This document shows, one piece after another, positions 57,258-64,000 of a stretch of 64,000 nucleotides of DNA. The stretch's first letter is position 1. The number at the start of each line of letters is the position of its first letter. Source of the stretch: Alphaproteobacteria bacterium (GTDB taxonomy: Bacteria; Pseudomonadota; Alphaproteobacteria; RF32; CAG-239); NCBI GenBank assembly GCA_015062535.1, contig SUUK01000001.1:257917-321916 (forward strand), in the 5' to 3' direction. The position numbers were made by a program, and so were the translations under genes. The notes under the pieces were generated by a model. That model was not told where the DNA came from. It ran no database searches and saw nothing but the letters and a program-made list of their open reading frames with translations.

Positions 57258-57836
57258 TCATCTTTTAATTGCAGTTTCTCTTAAATATGCCTCTCTAACT
57301 TTACTATCAAGCTTATTTTCGTAAGTTTCTTTTACATTTTCACTACAATTCAAACCATTATCAGATTTATTTGCACTCACTTTATCTTTTAAGTTTCCCA
57401 AAATATCTTTATTTTTACTTTTCAAACGTTCCATTACATCACCTTGCATACTTTCAATTTCTTCAGAATAAAGATGATTATAATTCATTAAATCTTTTTC
57501 AAATAAAGGATGATGTTTTACTCCTAATTCTACAACACTATCTCTTAATTTTGGATTATATTGCACCATCATCCCCAGACCTTGGCAAATATTGCTCTCA
57601 ACTTCTTTAGAAACACCTTTTTCTAATAAAATATCATACATTTCTAAAACATCTTCTGCTAATCTTTCATCAATCACTGCATGTTCCGAAATTTTATAGC
57701 AATCATATGCAAACAACTTATCAGTTTCATATTTATCTGGCCTGTTTAATCTATCCCTACATCCTTCAAAAGAAACATCTTCAGGCAACTCCATAACAGA
57801 TGTATCCCAGTTTATTTTTCTTTTTTCTTCACTCAT
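57258..57836 (-). CDS. Hypothetical protein, 192 aa
   Basis: No family is recognised. The sequence is charged and mostly helical, with a HEAT/armadillo-like middle (LAEDVLEMYDILLEKGVSKE, ICQGLGMMVQYNPKLRDSVV) and a disordered Lys/Asn/Ser-rich C-terminal third. There is no signal peptide or membrane helix. GGAGATAAGTT precedes the ATG. It is alone between the broken HAD gene and the divergent metG. Confidence 0.6.
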   Translation of the reverse strand: MSEEKRKINWDTSVMELPEDVSFEGCRDRLNRPDKYETDKLFAYDCYKISEHAVIDERLAEDVLEMYDILLEKGVSKEVESNICQGLGMMVQYNPKLRDSVVELGVKHHPLFEKDLMNYNHLYSEEIESMQGDVMERLKSKNKDILGNLKDKVSANKSDNGLNCSENVKETYENKLDSKVREAYLRETAIKR

Positions 57837-58006
57837 AACTTATCTCCATATATTCATGACATATAAGTATTTTATCAAAAAAAACTTACCAAGTCAATGT
57901 GTCTTACATATTTTTTATCTTTTTGACCTTATAACACTTGAAAATTAAAAAAAAATCCCCTAAACTACCCCCGTTTTTTAATTAAACTATAAGGAGAATA
58001 TATAAA

Positions 58007-59704
58007 ATGTCAAAAGTACTTATTACTTCCGCACTTCCATATATCAATGGTATACCACATCTTGGCCACATGATTGGCTGTTTACTTCCATCAGATGTTT
58101 ATGCTAGATATATGCGAATGATGGGAAATGATGTTTTATATATTGTTGGAACTGACGAACATGGTACAACCTCCGAAGTTGGCGCCCTAAAAGCTGGCAT
58201 GGATGTTCAAAGCTATTGTGATATGAACCATAAACGTCATCATAACACTTATAAAGACTTTGGCTTGTCATTTGACTTCTTTGGTCGTACATCATCTGAG
58301 CAAAACAAAGAAATGACCTATCACATCTTTGAACAGCTTGATAAAAATGGCTATATAGAAGAAAGAACCGTAAAACAAATCTTTTCTATAGATGATGATA
58401 TGTTCTTAGCTGACCGTTATATTACCGGTACTTGTCCTCATTGTGGTTATGAAAAAGCTCGTGGCGACCAATGTGAAAACTGTACAGCCGTTTTAGAACC
58501 AACAGACCTCATTAATGCAAAGAGTACTGTTTCAGGCTCTTCAAATCTAGAGGTTAGAGAAACTAAACACTTATTCTTAAACCTTCCAAAGATTGAACCA
58601 TTACTAAAAGATTGGCTTATCACTAAAGAACCTTTCTGGCCAGCAGTTGCTTATTCTATTGCTCAAAAATGGCTCAAAGAAGGTTTACAAGCTCGTTGCA
58701 TAACTCGTGACCTCAAATGGGGCTTTCCTGTAAACAAACCTGGTTATGAAAACAAAGTATTCTATGTTTGGTTTGATGCTCCAATTGGTTATATTGGTAT
58801 TACCAAACAATGGGCTGATGAGGACCCAAAAAATCGTAACTGGAAAGACTGGTGGTATGATGCATCAAATGTTCGCCATATAGAATTTATGGGTAAAGAT
58901 AACGTTCCTTATCACTCAATCACCTTCCCTGCAACACTACTTGGTACAGGTGAAAACTGGACTCAAGTAGATTACCTAAAAGGTGTAAGCTACCTAACAT
59001 TTGAAGGAGGTAAATTCTCTAAATCAGAAAACAGAGGTATATTTGCCGAAGATGCAATTAAAGAGTTTGATGCAGACTATTGGCGCTATTGGTTAATGAG
59101 CAACATTCCAGAAGCTTCAGATACAAGCTTTACATTTGACTCATTTGCTTCCATAATTAACAAAGACCTAAACGGCGTATTAGGAAACTTTGTATCACGC
59201 GTATTAAAAATGACAGCATCTAAAATCGGAAATGAAGTTCCAGCTGGTGGTAATCTTGGCGAATTAGAAGAAAAGCTCATCACAACTCTTCAAGCAAGAG
59301 TAAATGACTACTTCAAATATATGAACGAATTAGAGTTTAGAAAAGCCTTTGCAGAACTTCGCCAAATTTGGGTAGAAGGTAACAACTACATATCAGAGGC
59401 AGAGCCATGGGTTGTTATTAAAGAAAACGTAGAAAAAGCAAGTCAAATTCTTCGCACATGTATTAACTTAATTCGTATTTTTGCAATCCTATCAGCGCCA
59501 CTTATGCCAACTACATCAGAAAAGATGTTAGCCAAATTAGGCTTAAAATTAAGCGATATGCCAAGTTTAAAGGACTTTGATATTAAAAGAGAATTAACTG
59601 CCTTAAAAGCCGGCACTCCATTTGAAATTGGTGATATGTTATTTGAACGTATCCCTGAAGAACGTATTGCTGAACTAAAAGAAAAATACGGCGCTTCAAA
59701 ATAA
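58007..59704 (+). CDS. metG: Methionine--tRNA ligase
   Basis: The 565 residues carry the HIGH motif PYINGIPHLGHMIGCL, a zinc knuckle CPHCGYEKARGDQCENC, and the KMSKS equivalent GGKFSKSENRG. The chain ends after the anticodon domain without the tRNA-binding (Arc1p-like) extension of E. coli MetG. It charges initiator and elongator tRNA-Met. AAGGAGAATATATAAA precedes the ATG. A strong terminator follows, then the small-protein array on the other strand. Confidence 0.97.
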   Translation: MSKVLITSALPYINGIPHLGHMIGCLLPSDVYARYMRMMGNDVLYIVGTDEHGTTSEVGALKAGMDVQSYCDMNHKRHHNTYKDFGLSFDFFGRTSSEQNKEMTYHIFEQLDKNGYIEERTVKQIFSIDDDMFLADRYITGTCPHCGYEKARGDQCENCTAVLEPTDLINAKSTVSGSSNLEVRETKHLFLNLPKIEPLLKDWLITKEPFWPAVAYSIAQKWLKEGLQARCITRDLKWGFPVNKPGYENKVFYVWFDAPIGYIGITKQWADEDPKNRNWKDWWYDASNVRHIEFMGKDNVPYHSITFPATLLGTGENWTQVDYLKGVSYLTFEGGKFSKSENRGIFAEDAIKEFDADYWRYWLMSNIPEASDTSFTFDSFASIINKDLNGVLGNFVSRVLKMTASKIGNEVPAGGNLGELEEKLITTLQARVNDYFKYMNELEFRKAFAELRQIWVEGNNYISEAEPWVVIKENVEKASQILRTCINLIRIFAILSAPLMPTTSEKMLAKLGLKLSDMPSLKDFDIKRELTALKAGTPFEIGDMLFERIPEERIAELKEKYGASK

Positions 59705-59721
59705 TTTAGCTTAAACAAAAC

Positions 59722-59758
59722 AAACTCTCAAAGTTATCCTTACTTTGAGAGTTTTTCT
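59722..59758 (+). terminator. Terminator after metG
   Basis: AAACTCTCAAAG and CTTTGAGAGTTT form a 12-bp stem with a 10-nt loop, followed by TT and TTTT. It starts about 18 bp past the metG stop. Confidence 0.88.
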
Positions 59759-59807
59759 TTTAAAATAAATCTATTACCAAACAATTCTAATCTTTACCAT
59801 TAACCAT

Positions 59808-59827
59808 TAAACCAAAAATTAAACATT
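59808..59827. repeat. 20-bp direct repeat, left edge of the array
   Basis: TAAACCAAAAATTAAACATT, identical to 62572-62591. It lies between the metG terminator and the last gene of the minus-strand array. Confidence 0.65.
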
Positions 59828-59841
59828 TTCTTCTATAAAAT

Positions 59842-60234
59842 CTATTCCTTCAAACAACCTAATTTATCATCCCATTTCCAACAGTCTGTTCTGCATCTTT
59901 TCTCATTATAATCCCAAACATTACCCAAATCCATACAACCATCTATGAGATGTTGTTCTTTTATGTTAGGAACAAAATTGTACATACATATGTATATTAT
60001 AAGACTTAGAAAAAATATAATATAACTTATTTTTCTTATTTTAGAAAACATTGTTAACCCAAAAGAAACAAGGCAAACAAACATCACAAAACCGTAGGTA
60101 TAAAGGATATGCTGTGGAACTGTATAAACAATCATCCAGTCAATTAACATTAATCCAAACATAACAAATAAAACAAATAGTTTTATAAATATTTTACTAA
60201 CTTTTAAAAAAAATTCTAATATTTGCTTGCCCAA
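59842..60234 (-). CDS. Small membrane protein with C-terminal four-Cys motif (type A, copy 3)
   Basis: The 130 residues carry about three helices (~11-35, ~45-63, ~70-86), then a probably periplasmic tail with the motif C-x(5)-G-x-VWDYNEKRCRTDCWKWDDKLGCLKE-like spacing (Cys residues before GNVW, then RCRTDC and LGC). The tail matches 60575 and 61626 almost exactly in its last 13 residues, while the helices have diverged. The start is TTG with AAAGGAGG five bases before it. Directly upstream is a remnant of the 3' end of the SAA-like gene, with the same junction as 62039-61626. An immunity-type protein is my inference. Confidence 0.7.
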   Translation of the reverse strand: MGKQILEFFLKVSKIFIKLFVLFVMFGLMLIDWMIVYTVPQHILYTYGFVMFVCLVSFGLTMFSKIRKISYIIFFLSLIIYICMYNFVPNIKEQHLIDGCMDLGNVWDYNEKRCRTDCWKWDDKLGCLKE

Positions 60235-60245
60235 AATTTCCTCCT

Positions 60246-60296
60246 TTATTTATATTTAGTATGATGTGTTGAACACACATCTTTTATCGCCATACT
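60246..60296 (-). pseudogene. Remnant of the 3' end of the SAA-like gene
   Basis: Read on the minus strand this short stretch gives AIKDVCSTHHTKYK and a stop. The intact protein at 62039 ends SLRESCPTHHTKYK and a stop. The bases after the stop (AGGAGGAAAT) and the type A gene that follows are also the same in both places. The rest of the gene is missing here. It indicates a decayed effector-immunity pair or an unequal crossing-over product. Confidence 0.7.
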
Positions 60297-60619
60297 TTAT
60301 ATTTATTTTTCATTATCTCTTAGTTGGTCTTCTTTGACACAACCTCGCTCTTTGTCCCATTTAATACAATCATAACGACAAATTTTTTGTTCATTATCCC
60401 ATACACCATGTTGGCTACTTAAACAATATCCTTTATCATCAAAAACAATATACAAAAAATAAACACCTACAACTAATCCAATAATTGCACAAATATTCCA
60501 AAATATAAGAAATATTTTCCAACTTATTTTTTTGATATTAATATTTATCATTTATTCCTCTTCTTCTATAAAACCTATTCCTTTAAACAACCTAATTTAT
60601 CATCCCATTTCCAACAGTC
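60297..60619. repeat. 323-bp direct repeat, copy 1
   Basis: It matches 61349-61670 with one single-base length difference (seven versus six T on the plus strand, near 60531-60537) and one substitution (cc versus tc near 60581). It covers all of the type B gene and the end of the following type A gene. The near-identity indicates recent duplication or gene conversion. Confidence 0.9.
60303..60551 (-). CDS. Small membrane protein with four-Cys motif (type B, intact copy)
   Basis: The 82 residues carry one helix (~12-35), then the same kind of Cys tail as type A: CLSSQHGVWDNEQKICRYDC, IKWDKERGCVKE, then eight extra charged residues. AGAGGAATAA precedes the ATG. The run of seven A at codons 7-9 (KK) is the position where the second copy (61355-61602) lost a base and died. 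The Cys tail is probably outside the cytoplasm and disulfide-bonded. Confidence 0.7.
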   Translation of the reverse strand: MININIKKISWKIFLIFWNICAIIGLVVGVYFLYIVFDDKGYCLSSQHGVWDNEQKICRYDCIKWDKERGCVKEDQLRDNEK

Positions 60620-60967
60620 ACCACGACAAACTTTTTGATTAGGATCATAAACTTTTCCAACTTCCAAACAATTTACTAAATTATGTTGCTCTACAATTTC
60701 TTTATTATAATCATGCATATAACAATAAAATCCCAAACTAACCACAAAAACAATATATGCAATTTTCCTAAACTTTTGAAAAACAGTTAATGCAAAAGAT
60801 ATTAAACAAGCAAGCATTATCAAATAATAAAGATTATATATTTCCTCTGATATCCCATCAATAATGGTTAATTCATACAAAATATATAGATAAAATACTA
60901 TACAAAAAATAATCTTCACAACAACAATAAATATTTTATCTTTATTTGATAACACTTGCTCGTTCAT
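60575..60967 (-). CDS. Small membrane protein with four-Cys motif (type A, copy 2)
   Basis: The 130 residues have about three helices (~12-33, ~48-62, ~70-85). The tail has CLEVGKVYDPNQKVCRGDC and the same terminal WKWDDKLGCLKE as the other type A proteins. Ribosome site AAAGGAACTGGAA. The bases just upstream (ATCATTGTATAAATAAAGGA) still resemble the end of the SAA-like gene, suggesting another worn junction. Paralogue of 59842 and 61626. Confidence 0.7.
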   Translation of the reverse strand: MNEQVLSNKDKIFIVVVKIIFCIVFYLYILYELTIIDGISEEIYNLYYLIMLACLISFALTVFQKFRKIAYIVFVVSLGFYCYMHDYNKEIVEQHNLVNCLEVGKVYDPNQKVCRGDCWKWDDKLGCLKE

Positions 60968-60996
60968 TTCCAGTTCCTTTATTTATACAATGATAT

Positions 60997-61257
60997 CTAT
61001 ACCAAAAAGCAACACAACAAAAAAATAATTAATAAAACTAAATAAATTATTCCATAAAAAATATATCTATTTAAAAATCTTTGAGGAATAGTATTTCTGT
61101 ATAATAACGGAAAAATTAAGTAACTAATTAAATAAACTAAACCCCAAAAGCTAATACCTTTTTTAAATTCAAAAACAAACAATGTAGAAAAAGATAATAT
61201 CATAGGTATAAATAACCATCCCAATATAAAATATATAATTTTTCTAAATCTATTCAT
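60997..61257 (-). CDS. Small membrane protein, 86 aa (array member without Cys motif)
   Basis: The hydrophobic protein has about three helices (~5-29, ~37-53, ~66-86) and starts MNRFRK. It lacks the C-terminal Cys tail of its neighbours. AAAGGAGTGTTTA precedes the ATG. It lies between a terminator and type A copy 2, so it starts the second transcription unit of the array. It may be a separate partner or a diverged paralogue. Confidence 0.55.
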   Translation of the reverse strand: MNRFRKIIYFILGWLFIPMILSFSTLFVFEFKKGISFWGLVYLISYLIFPLLYRNTIPQRFLNRYIFYGIIYLVLLIIFLLCCFLV

Positions 61258-61303
61258 TAAACACTCCTTTCATTTACGCATAATATTCTAAACAAAATAA
61301 AAA

Positions 61304-61322
61304 GCAACACATATTGTGTTGC
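61304..61322 (-). terminator. Terminator inside the array
   Basis: GCAACAC-ATATT-GTGTTGC, followed on the minus strand by TTTTTATTTT. It splits the array into two transcription units. Confidence 0.8.
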
Positions 61323-61348
61323 CTTTTATTTAACGAAATCGGATAATT

Positions 61349-61670
61349 TTATATTTATTTTTCATTATCTCTTAGTTGGTCTTCTTTGACACAACCTCGC
61401 TCTTTGTCCCATTTAATACAATCATAACGACAAATTTTTTGTTCATTATCCCATACACCATGTTGGCTACTTAAACAATATCCTTTATCATCAAAAACAA
61501 TATACAAAAAATAAACACCTACAACTAATCCAATAATTGCACAAATATTCCAAAATATAAGAAATATTTTCCAACTTATTTTTTGATATTAATATTTATC
61601 ATTTATTCCTCTTCTTCTATAAAATCTATTCCTTTAAACAACCTAATTTATCATCCCATTTCCAACAGTC
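61349..61670. repeat. 322-bp direct repeat, copy 2
   Basis: See copy 1 at 60297-60619. This copy has six instead of seven T at ~61579-61584, which causes a frameshift in the type B gene. Confidence 0.9.
61355..61602 (-). pseudogene. Type B small membrane protein, inactivated copy
   Basis: It is identical to the gene at 60303-60551 except for one lost base in the early A run. The reading becomes Met-Ile-Asn-Ile-Asn-Ile-Lys-Lys and then a stop. There is no later Met to restart from before the Cys tail. The ribosome site and start are intact. Either a fresh pseudogene or an OFF state of a slipping homopolymer. Confidence 0.8.
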
Positions 61671-62030
61671 TGTTCTACATCTTCGCTCATTATAATCCCA
61701 AACACCTTTTCCGCTATCTAGACAATGATCTATTGCTAATTTATCTGATGCTGGTGAAACAAAATTGAGAATCATATACAATACTCCAAATATCCCTAAT
61801 ACCCGATAACTTGACTTTTTGTATACGTTAAAAAAACTTAAAATATATGAAAATAAACAAGTTAGCATAACAGCTGTATAAAAAATAACAAAATATATAT
61901 TGTAGTCATAGATAAATATGAAATCAAAAATAAACCAGCAAATTATTACTAATAAGAATATCAACTTCAATATTACTATTATATATTTTAATAAATTTCT
62001 TAAAATATTACAGCTAACTTGTTTATCCAT
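61626..62030 (-). CDS. Small membrane protein with four-Cys motif (type A, copy 1)
   Basis: The 134 residues have about three helices (~12-38, ~45-65, ~72-93). The tail is CLDSGKGVWDYNERRCRTDC plus WKWDDKLGCLKE. The ATG follows AGGAGGAAAT, which overlaps the region just past the SAA-like gene stop (8 bp gap), so the two are co-transcribed and probably translationally coupled. This tight order, effector-like gene then membrane protein, is what suggests an immunity role (inference). Confidence 0.75.
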   Translation of the reverse strand: MDKQVSCNILRNLLKYIIVILKLIFLLVIICWFIFDFIFIYDYNIYFVIFYTAVMLTCLFSYILSFFNVYKKSSYRVLGIFGVLYMILNFVSPASDKLAIDHCLDSGKGVWDYNERRCRTDCWKWDDKLGCLKE

Positions 62031-62038
62031 ATTTCCTC

Positions 62039-62434
62039 CTATTTATATTTAGTATGATGCGTAGGACAACTTTCTCGTAGTGATTTACCCGCTTTTGCTC
62101 CCATACGACCTCGTACATTTGCTCGTTGATCAACTAGTGATGTTTCAAGTGAATCTCCTTTAATGTTTCTATCAAGATATTCTCTCAAATTACTCAACTT
62201 TTGGGCTGTTTTTTCACCATATTGTCCTCTAGATGTTGCTTCATAATTTGCTTTACAATGGAAAAATTTATCACTCATTTCTAAATCTTTTTTCAACATT
62301 GTTGCATAATTTTTTGCAAAATCTATTACAGGTGCAGCTTTTCCAAAATAACTAGGCCATTCGGGAATTTTATAATCTTTTATATAATTATCAAGAGCTT
62401 TGGCGGTTTTATCGCCATATTTTAATTTTGGCAT
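62039..62434 (-). CDS. Serum amyloid A-like domain protein, 131 aa
   Basis: Residues ~54-112 match the SAA signature: SDKFFHCKANYEA (54-66), then RG, then LSNLREYLD, then DSL, then DQRANVRGRMG (102-112). Vertebrate SAA has SDKYFHARGNYDA, then ISDAREN, then DQAANEWGRSG. The region before it (~1-50) has a YGDKTAKAL unit that recurs as YGEKTAQKL (72-80) and MGAKAGKSL (111-119). It ends ESCPTHHTKYK. There is no signal or membrane helix. AAAAGGAGAAAATAAA precedes the ATG. It is the first gene of the array. The SAA similarity is from memory and needs a profile search. Confidence 0.7.
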   Translation of the reverse strand: MPKLKYGDKTAKALDNYIKDYKIPEWPSYFGKAAPVIDFAKNYATMLKKDLEMSDKFFHCKANYEATSRGQYGEKTAQKLSNLREYLDRNIKGDSLETSLVDQRANVRGRMGAKAGKSLRESCPTHHTKYK

Positions 62435-62571
62435 TTTATTTTCTCCTTTTCTAAAACAAAATTACATCTTTAGTTCTAGTCCATACTTCATATAGGAATT
62501 ATAATATATGAAATCAAGTGTATTTTAAATATTTTTCGATTTTTATGTCACTAACATACATATCAACCACA

Positions 62572-62591
62572 TAAACCAAAAATTAAACATT
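62572..62591. repeat. 20-bp direct repeat, right edge of the array
   Basis: Identical to 59808-59827. It lies between the start of the SAA-like gene and the fucO start. Confidence 0.65.
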
Positions 62592-62642
62592 CCTCCCCTA
62601 CACTACTATCATTCAAACTATTTTTATTAAAAGGAGGACATT

Positions 62643-63806
62643 ATGACATCAAAACGTTTTATCTTAAACGAAACTAGTTATCATGGAAGCGGTGCAATCG
62701 AAGCTATTGTTACAGAGGCAAAATCAAGAGCTTTCAAAAAAGCCTTAATCGTAACCGATAAAGACTTAGTAAAATTTAAAGTTGTTGAAAAAGTAACCAA
62801 CCTTTTAGATAATGCAAAATTAAAATATGCAATCTTTGATGGAGTAAAAGCAAACCCAAGTGTTGATGTTGTAAAACAAGGCTTAAAAGCTTTCAAAAAA
62901 GCTAAAGCTGATTACCTAATTGCCATCGGCGGTGGCTCTCCTCAAGATACAGCTAAAGCCATTGGTATCATTATAAACAACCCCGAATTTGAAGACGTAA
63001 CCTCACTTGAAGGTGTTGCCCCCACCAAAAATAAAGCCGTTCCGATGATTGCCGTTGCAACCACTGCCGGAACAGCAGCCGAAACCACAATCAACTATGT
63101 AATAACCGACGAAAAAAATCGCCGTAAATTCGTTTGTGTTGACCCTCACGATATTCCAGTTGTTGCCGTAGTTGACCCAGATATGATGTCATCAATGCCA
63201 AAATCCTTAACAGCTGCAACAGGTCTAGATGCTCTAACTCATGCCATAGAGGGCTATACTACACTTGGTGCTTGGGAACTAGCCGATACCCTAAACCTAA
63301 AAGCTATCGAAATAATCTCAAGAAGCCTCAAAAAAGCCTGCGATAATGACCCAAAAGGTAGAGAAGATATGGCTTTAGGGCAATATATGACCGGCATGGC
63401 ATTTTCAAACGTAGGTTTAGGTGTTGTTCATGGAATGGCTCACCCATTATCTGCTTTTTATGATACACCACATGGTATCGCAAACGCAGTATTACTTCCT
63501 TATGTTATGGAGTTTAATGCACCAAACACAGGCACAAAATATAAAGAAATTGCACGTGCTATGGGTGTAAAAAATGTTGATAGCATGAAACAAGCAGAAT
63601 ATCGAGAAGCTTGCATTAAAGCTGTAAAAAAACTCTCTAAAACTGTTGGCATTCCAAAAACCTTAAAAGAAATCGGCGTAAAAGAAAAAGACCTTGAAGC
63701 TCTAACAGATGCCGCAATGAAAGATGTTTGTACAGGTGGTAACCCTCGCCCATGCAATCATAAACTTGTTTTAGAAGTTTATAAAAAAGCCTACTATGGC
63801 AAATAA
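62643..63806 (+). CDS. fucO: Lactaldehyde reductase (iron-containing alcohol dehydrogenase)
   Basis: At 387 residues it is the length of E. coli FucO, and close to it throughout. NAD site IAIGGGSPQDTAKAIG. Iron ligands in GLDALTHAIEG (Asp, His) and VHGMAHPLSAFYDTPHG (two His). Family words: RRKFVCVDPHDIP, TTAGTAAETTINYVI and DVCTGGNPRPCNH. It reduces L-lactaldehyde to 1,2-propanediol when cells ferment fucose or rhamnose, regenerating NAD+; related enzymes act on other aldehydes. AAAAGGAGGACATT precedes the ATG. A terminator follows. Confidence 0.93.
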   Translation: MTSKRFILNETSYHGSGAIEAIVTEAKSRAFKKALIVTDKDLVKFKVVEKVTNLLDNAKLKYAIFDGVKANPSVDVVKQGLKAFKKAKADYLIAIGGGSPQDTAKAIGIIINNPEFEDVTSLEGVAPTKNKAVPMIAVATTAGTAAETTINYVITDEKNRRKFVCVDPHDIPVVAVVDPDMMSSMPKSLTAATGLDALTHAIEGYTTLGAWELADTLNLKAIEIISRSLKKACDNDPKGREDMALGQYMTGMAFSNVGLGVVHGMAHPLSAFYDTPHGIANAVLLPYVMEFNAPNTGTKYKEIARAMGVKNVDSMKQAEYREACIKAVKKLSKTVGIPKTLKEIGVKEKDLEALTDAAMKDVCTGGNPRPCNHKLVLEVYKKAYYGK

Positions 63807-63831
63807 TCTTTTTGAAACAAAACAAAAAAAA

Positions 63832-63855
63832 ACTCCGGACCTTAAAATCCGGAGT
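63832..63855. terminator. Bidirectional terminator after fucO
   Basis: ACTCCGGA and TCCGGAGT enclose an 8-nt loop, with A and T runs on both sides. It serves fucO and the convergent gene at 63876. Confidence 0.9.
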
Positions 63856-63875
63856 TTTTCTTTTAGCTTATAATA

Positions 63876-64000
63876 TCAAACCTCTATCCCAAAACAAAAT
63901 TTAGCAAGCAATCCAATCAAAAATGAAATACCCGCAACACTCAAACTAATCCCTGCCATCTCCAAAAATCTCGGCATCACCTTTTCACTCTTAACTGTTG
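63876..64000 (-). CDS. Membrane protein, 3' end only (possibly VIT1/CCC1 family)
   Basis: The last 41 codons of a gene that begins outside the window. The visible part ends FLEMAGISLSVAGISFLIG then LLAKFCFGIEV and a stop, i.e. one hydrophobic helix after a basic stretch. The pattern resembles the last helix of VIT1/CCC1-type iron/manganese transporters, but too little is visible to be sure. It shares the fucO terminator. Confidence 0.5.
   Translation of the reverse strand, partial: TVKSEKVMPRFLEMAGISLSVAGISFLIGLLAKFCFGIEV

Noticed and set aside
62435..62642. Riboswitch or attenuator before fucO
   Set aside because: The gap has only an AT-rich promoter-like stretch and the 20-bp repeat; no stem-loop plus T run precedes the start.

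Overview
The window is an AT-rich (about 30% G+C by eye), gene-dense bacterial chromosome segment. A full-length CcrM-type GANTC adenine methyltransferase, the hfq-hflX pair, tRNA-Ser with an encoded CCA, RmuC, RlmE and Ppx/GppA proteins point to an Alphaproteobacterium. Several genes point to an anaerobic, fermentative and probably gut- or host-associated life: a FucO-like lactaldehyde reductase, formate-tetrahydrofolate ligase, a GGGtGRT protein with its NifU-like partner, a long GH77 glucanotransferase, a Clostridia-style MurG and a single-chain glycyl-tRNA synthetase. My best placement is one of the uncultured AT-rich gut Alphaproteobacteria; this is inference. No insertion sequence, CRISPR array, rRNA or prophage was seen.

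Layout. 0-5 kb: acyl-carrier-like protein, tRNA-Ser(CGA), a small membrane protein, an HExxH protein, and a TPR-methyltransferase with its alpha/beta-hydrolase partner. 5.8-18.4 kb: a GT4 glycosyltransferase, thrS, an STT3-like GT-C protein, a MORN protein with an XRE regulator, the NifU-like/GGGtGRT pair, an LRR-like protein, rmuC-murG and a TIM-barrel protein. 18.4-19.2 kb: a gene-free stretch holding a strong dif-like (XerCD) site and a 22-bp palindrome. 19.2-31.8 kb (minus strand): a 626-residue protein with a GH24 lysozyme domain, hflX, hfq, gltX, a DUF805 protein, a candidate sRNA, uvrA, a pilin-like protein and malQ. 32-38 kb (plus strand): PHP phosphatase, two small proteins, lon and glycyl-tRNA synthetase. 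38-44 kb: ccrM, two overlapping Ppx/GppA paralogues, rlmE and a Cys/His hydrolase-like protein. 44-58 kb: membrane, redox, ankyrin and unknown proteins, formate-THF ligase, two HAD genes (one frameshifted), a Cys-nucleophile hydrolase-like protein, an AI-2E-family permease and an IMPase-family phosphatase. 58-64 kb: metG, a 2.6-kb minus-strand array, fucO and the end of a membrane protein.

The most interesting region is 59.8-62.6 kb, between metG and fucO. It begins with a 131-residue protein whose second half matches the serum amyloid A signature. Tandem small membrane proteins follow; most share a four-cysteine C-terminal motif. The array holds a decayed copy of the 3' end of the SAA-like gene, a recent 0.32-kb duplication in which one copy is killed by a single-base loss in an A run, and an identical 20-bp direct repeat at each outer edge. 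I read it as a candidate effector/immunity-type cassette array; that function is inference.

Many start codons were moved inward from the longest ORF to an ATG with a clear Shine-Dalgarno sequence. A few genes (the acyl-carrier-like protein, the 157-residue protein at 33.0 kb and the 49-residue Lys-rich protein at 52.2 kb) show no Shine-Dalgarno at all.
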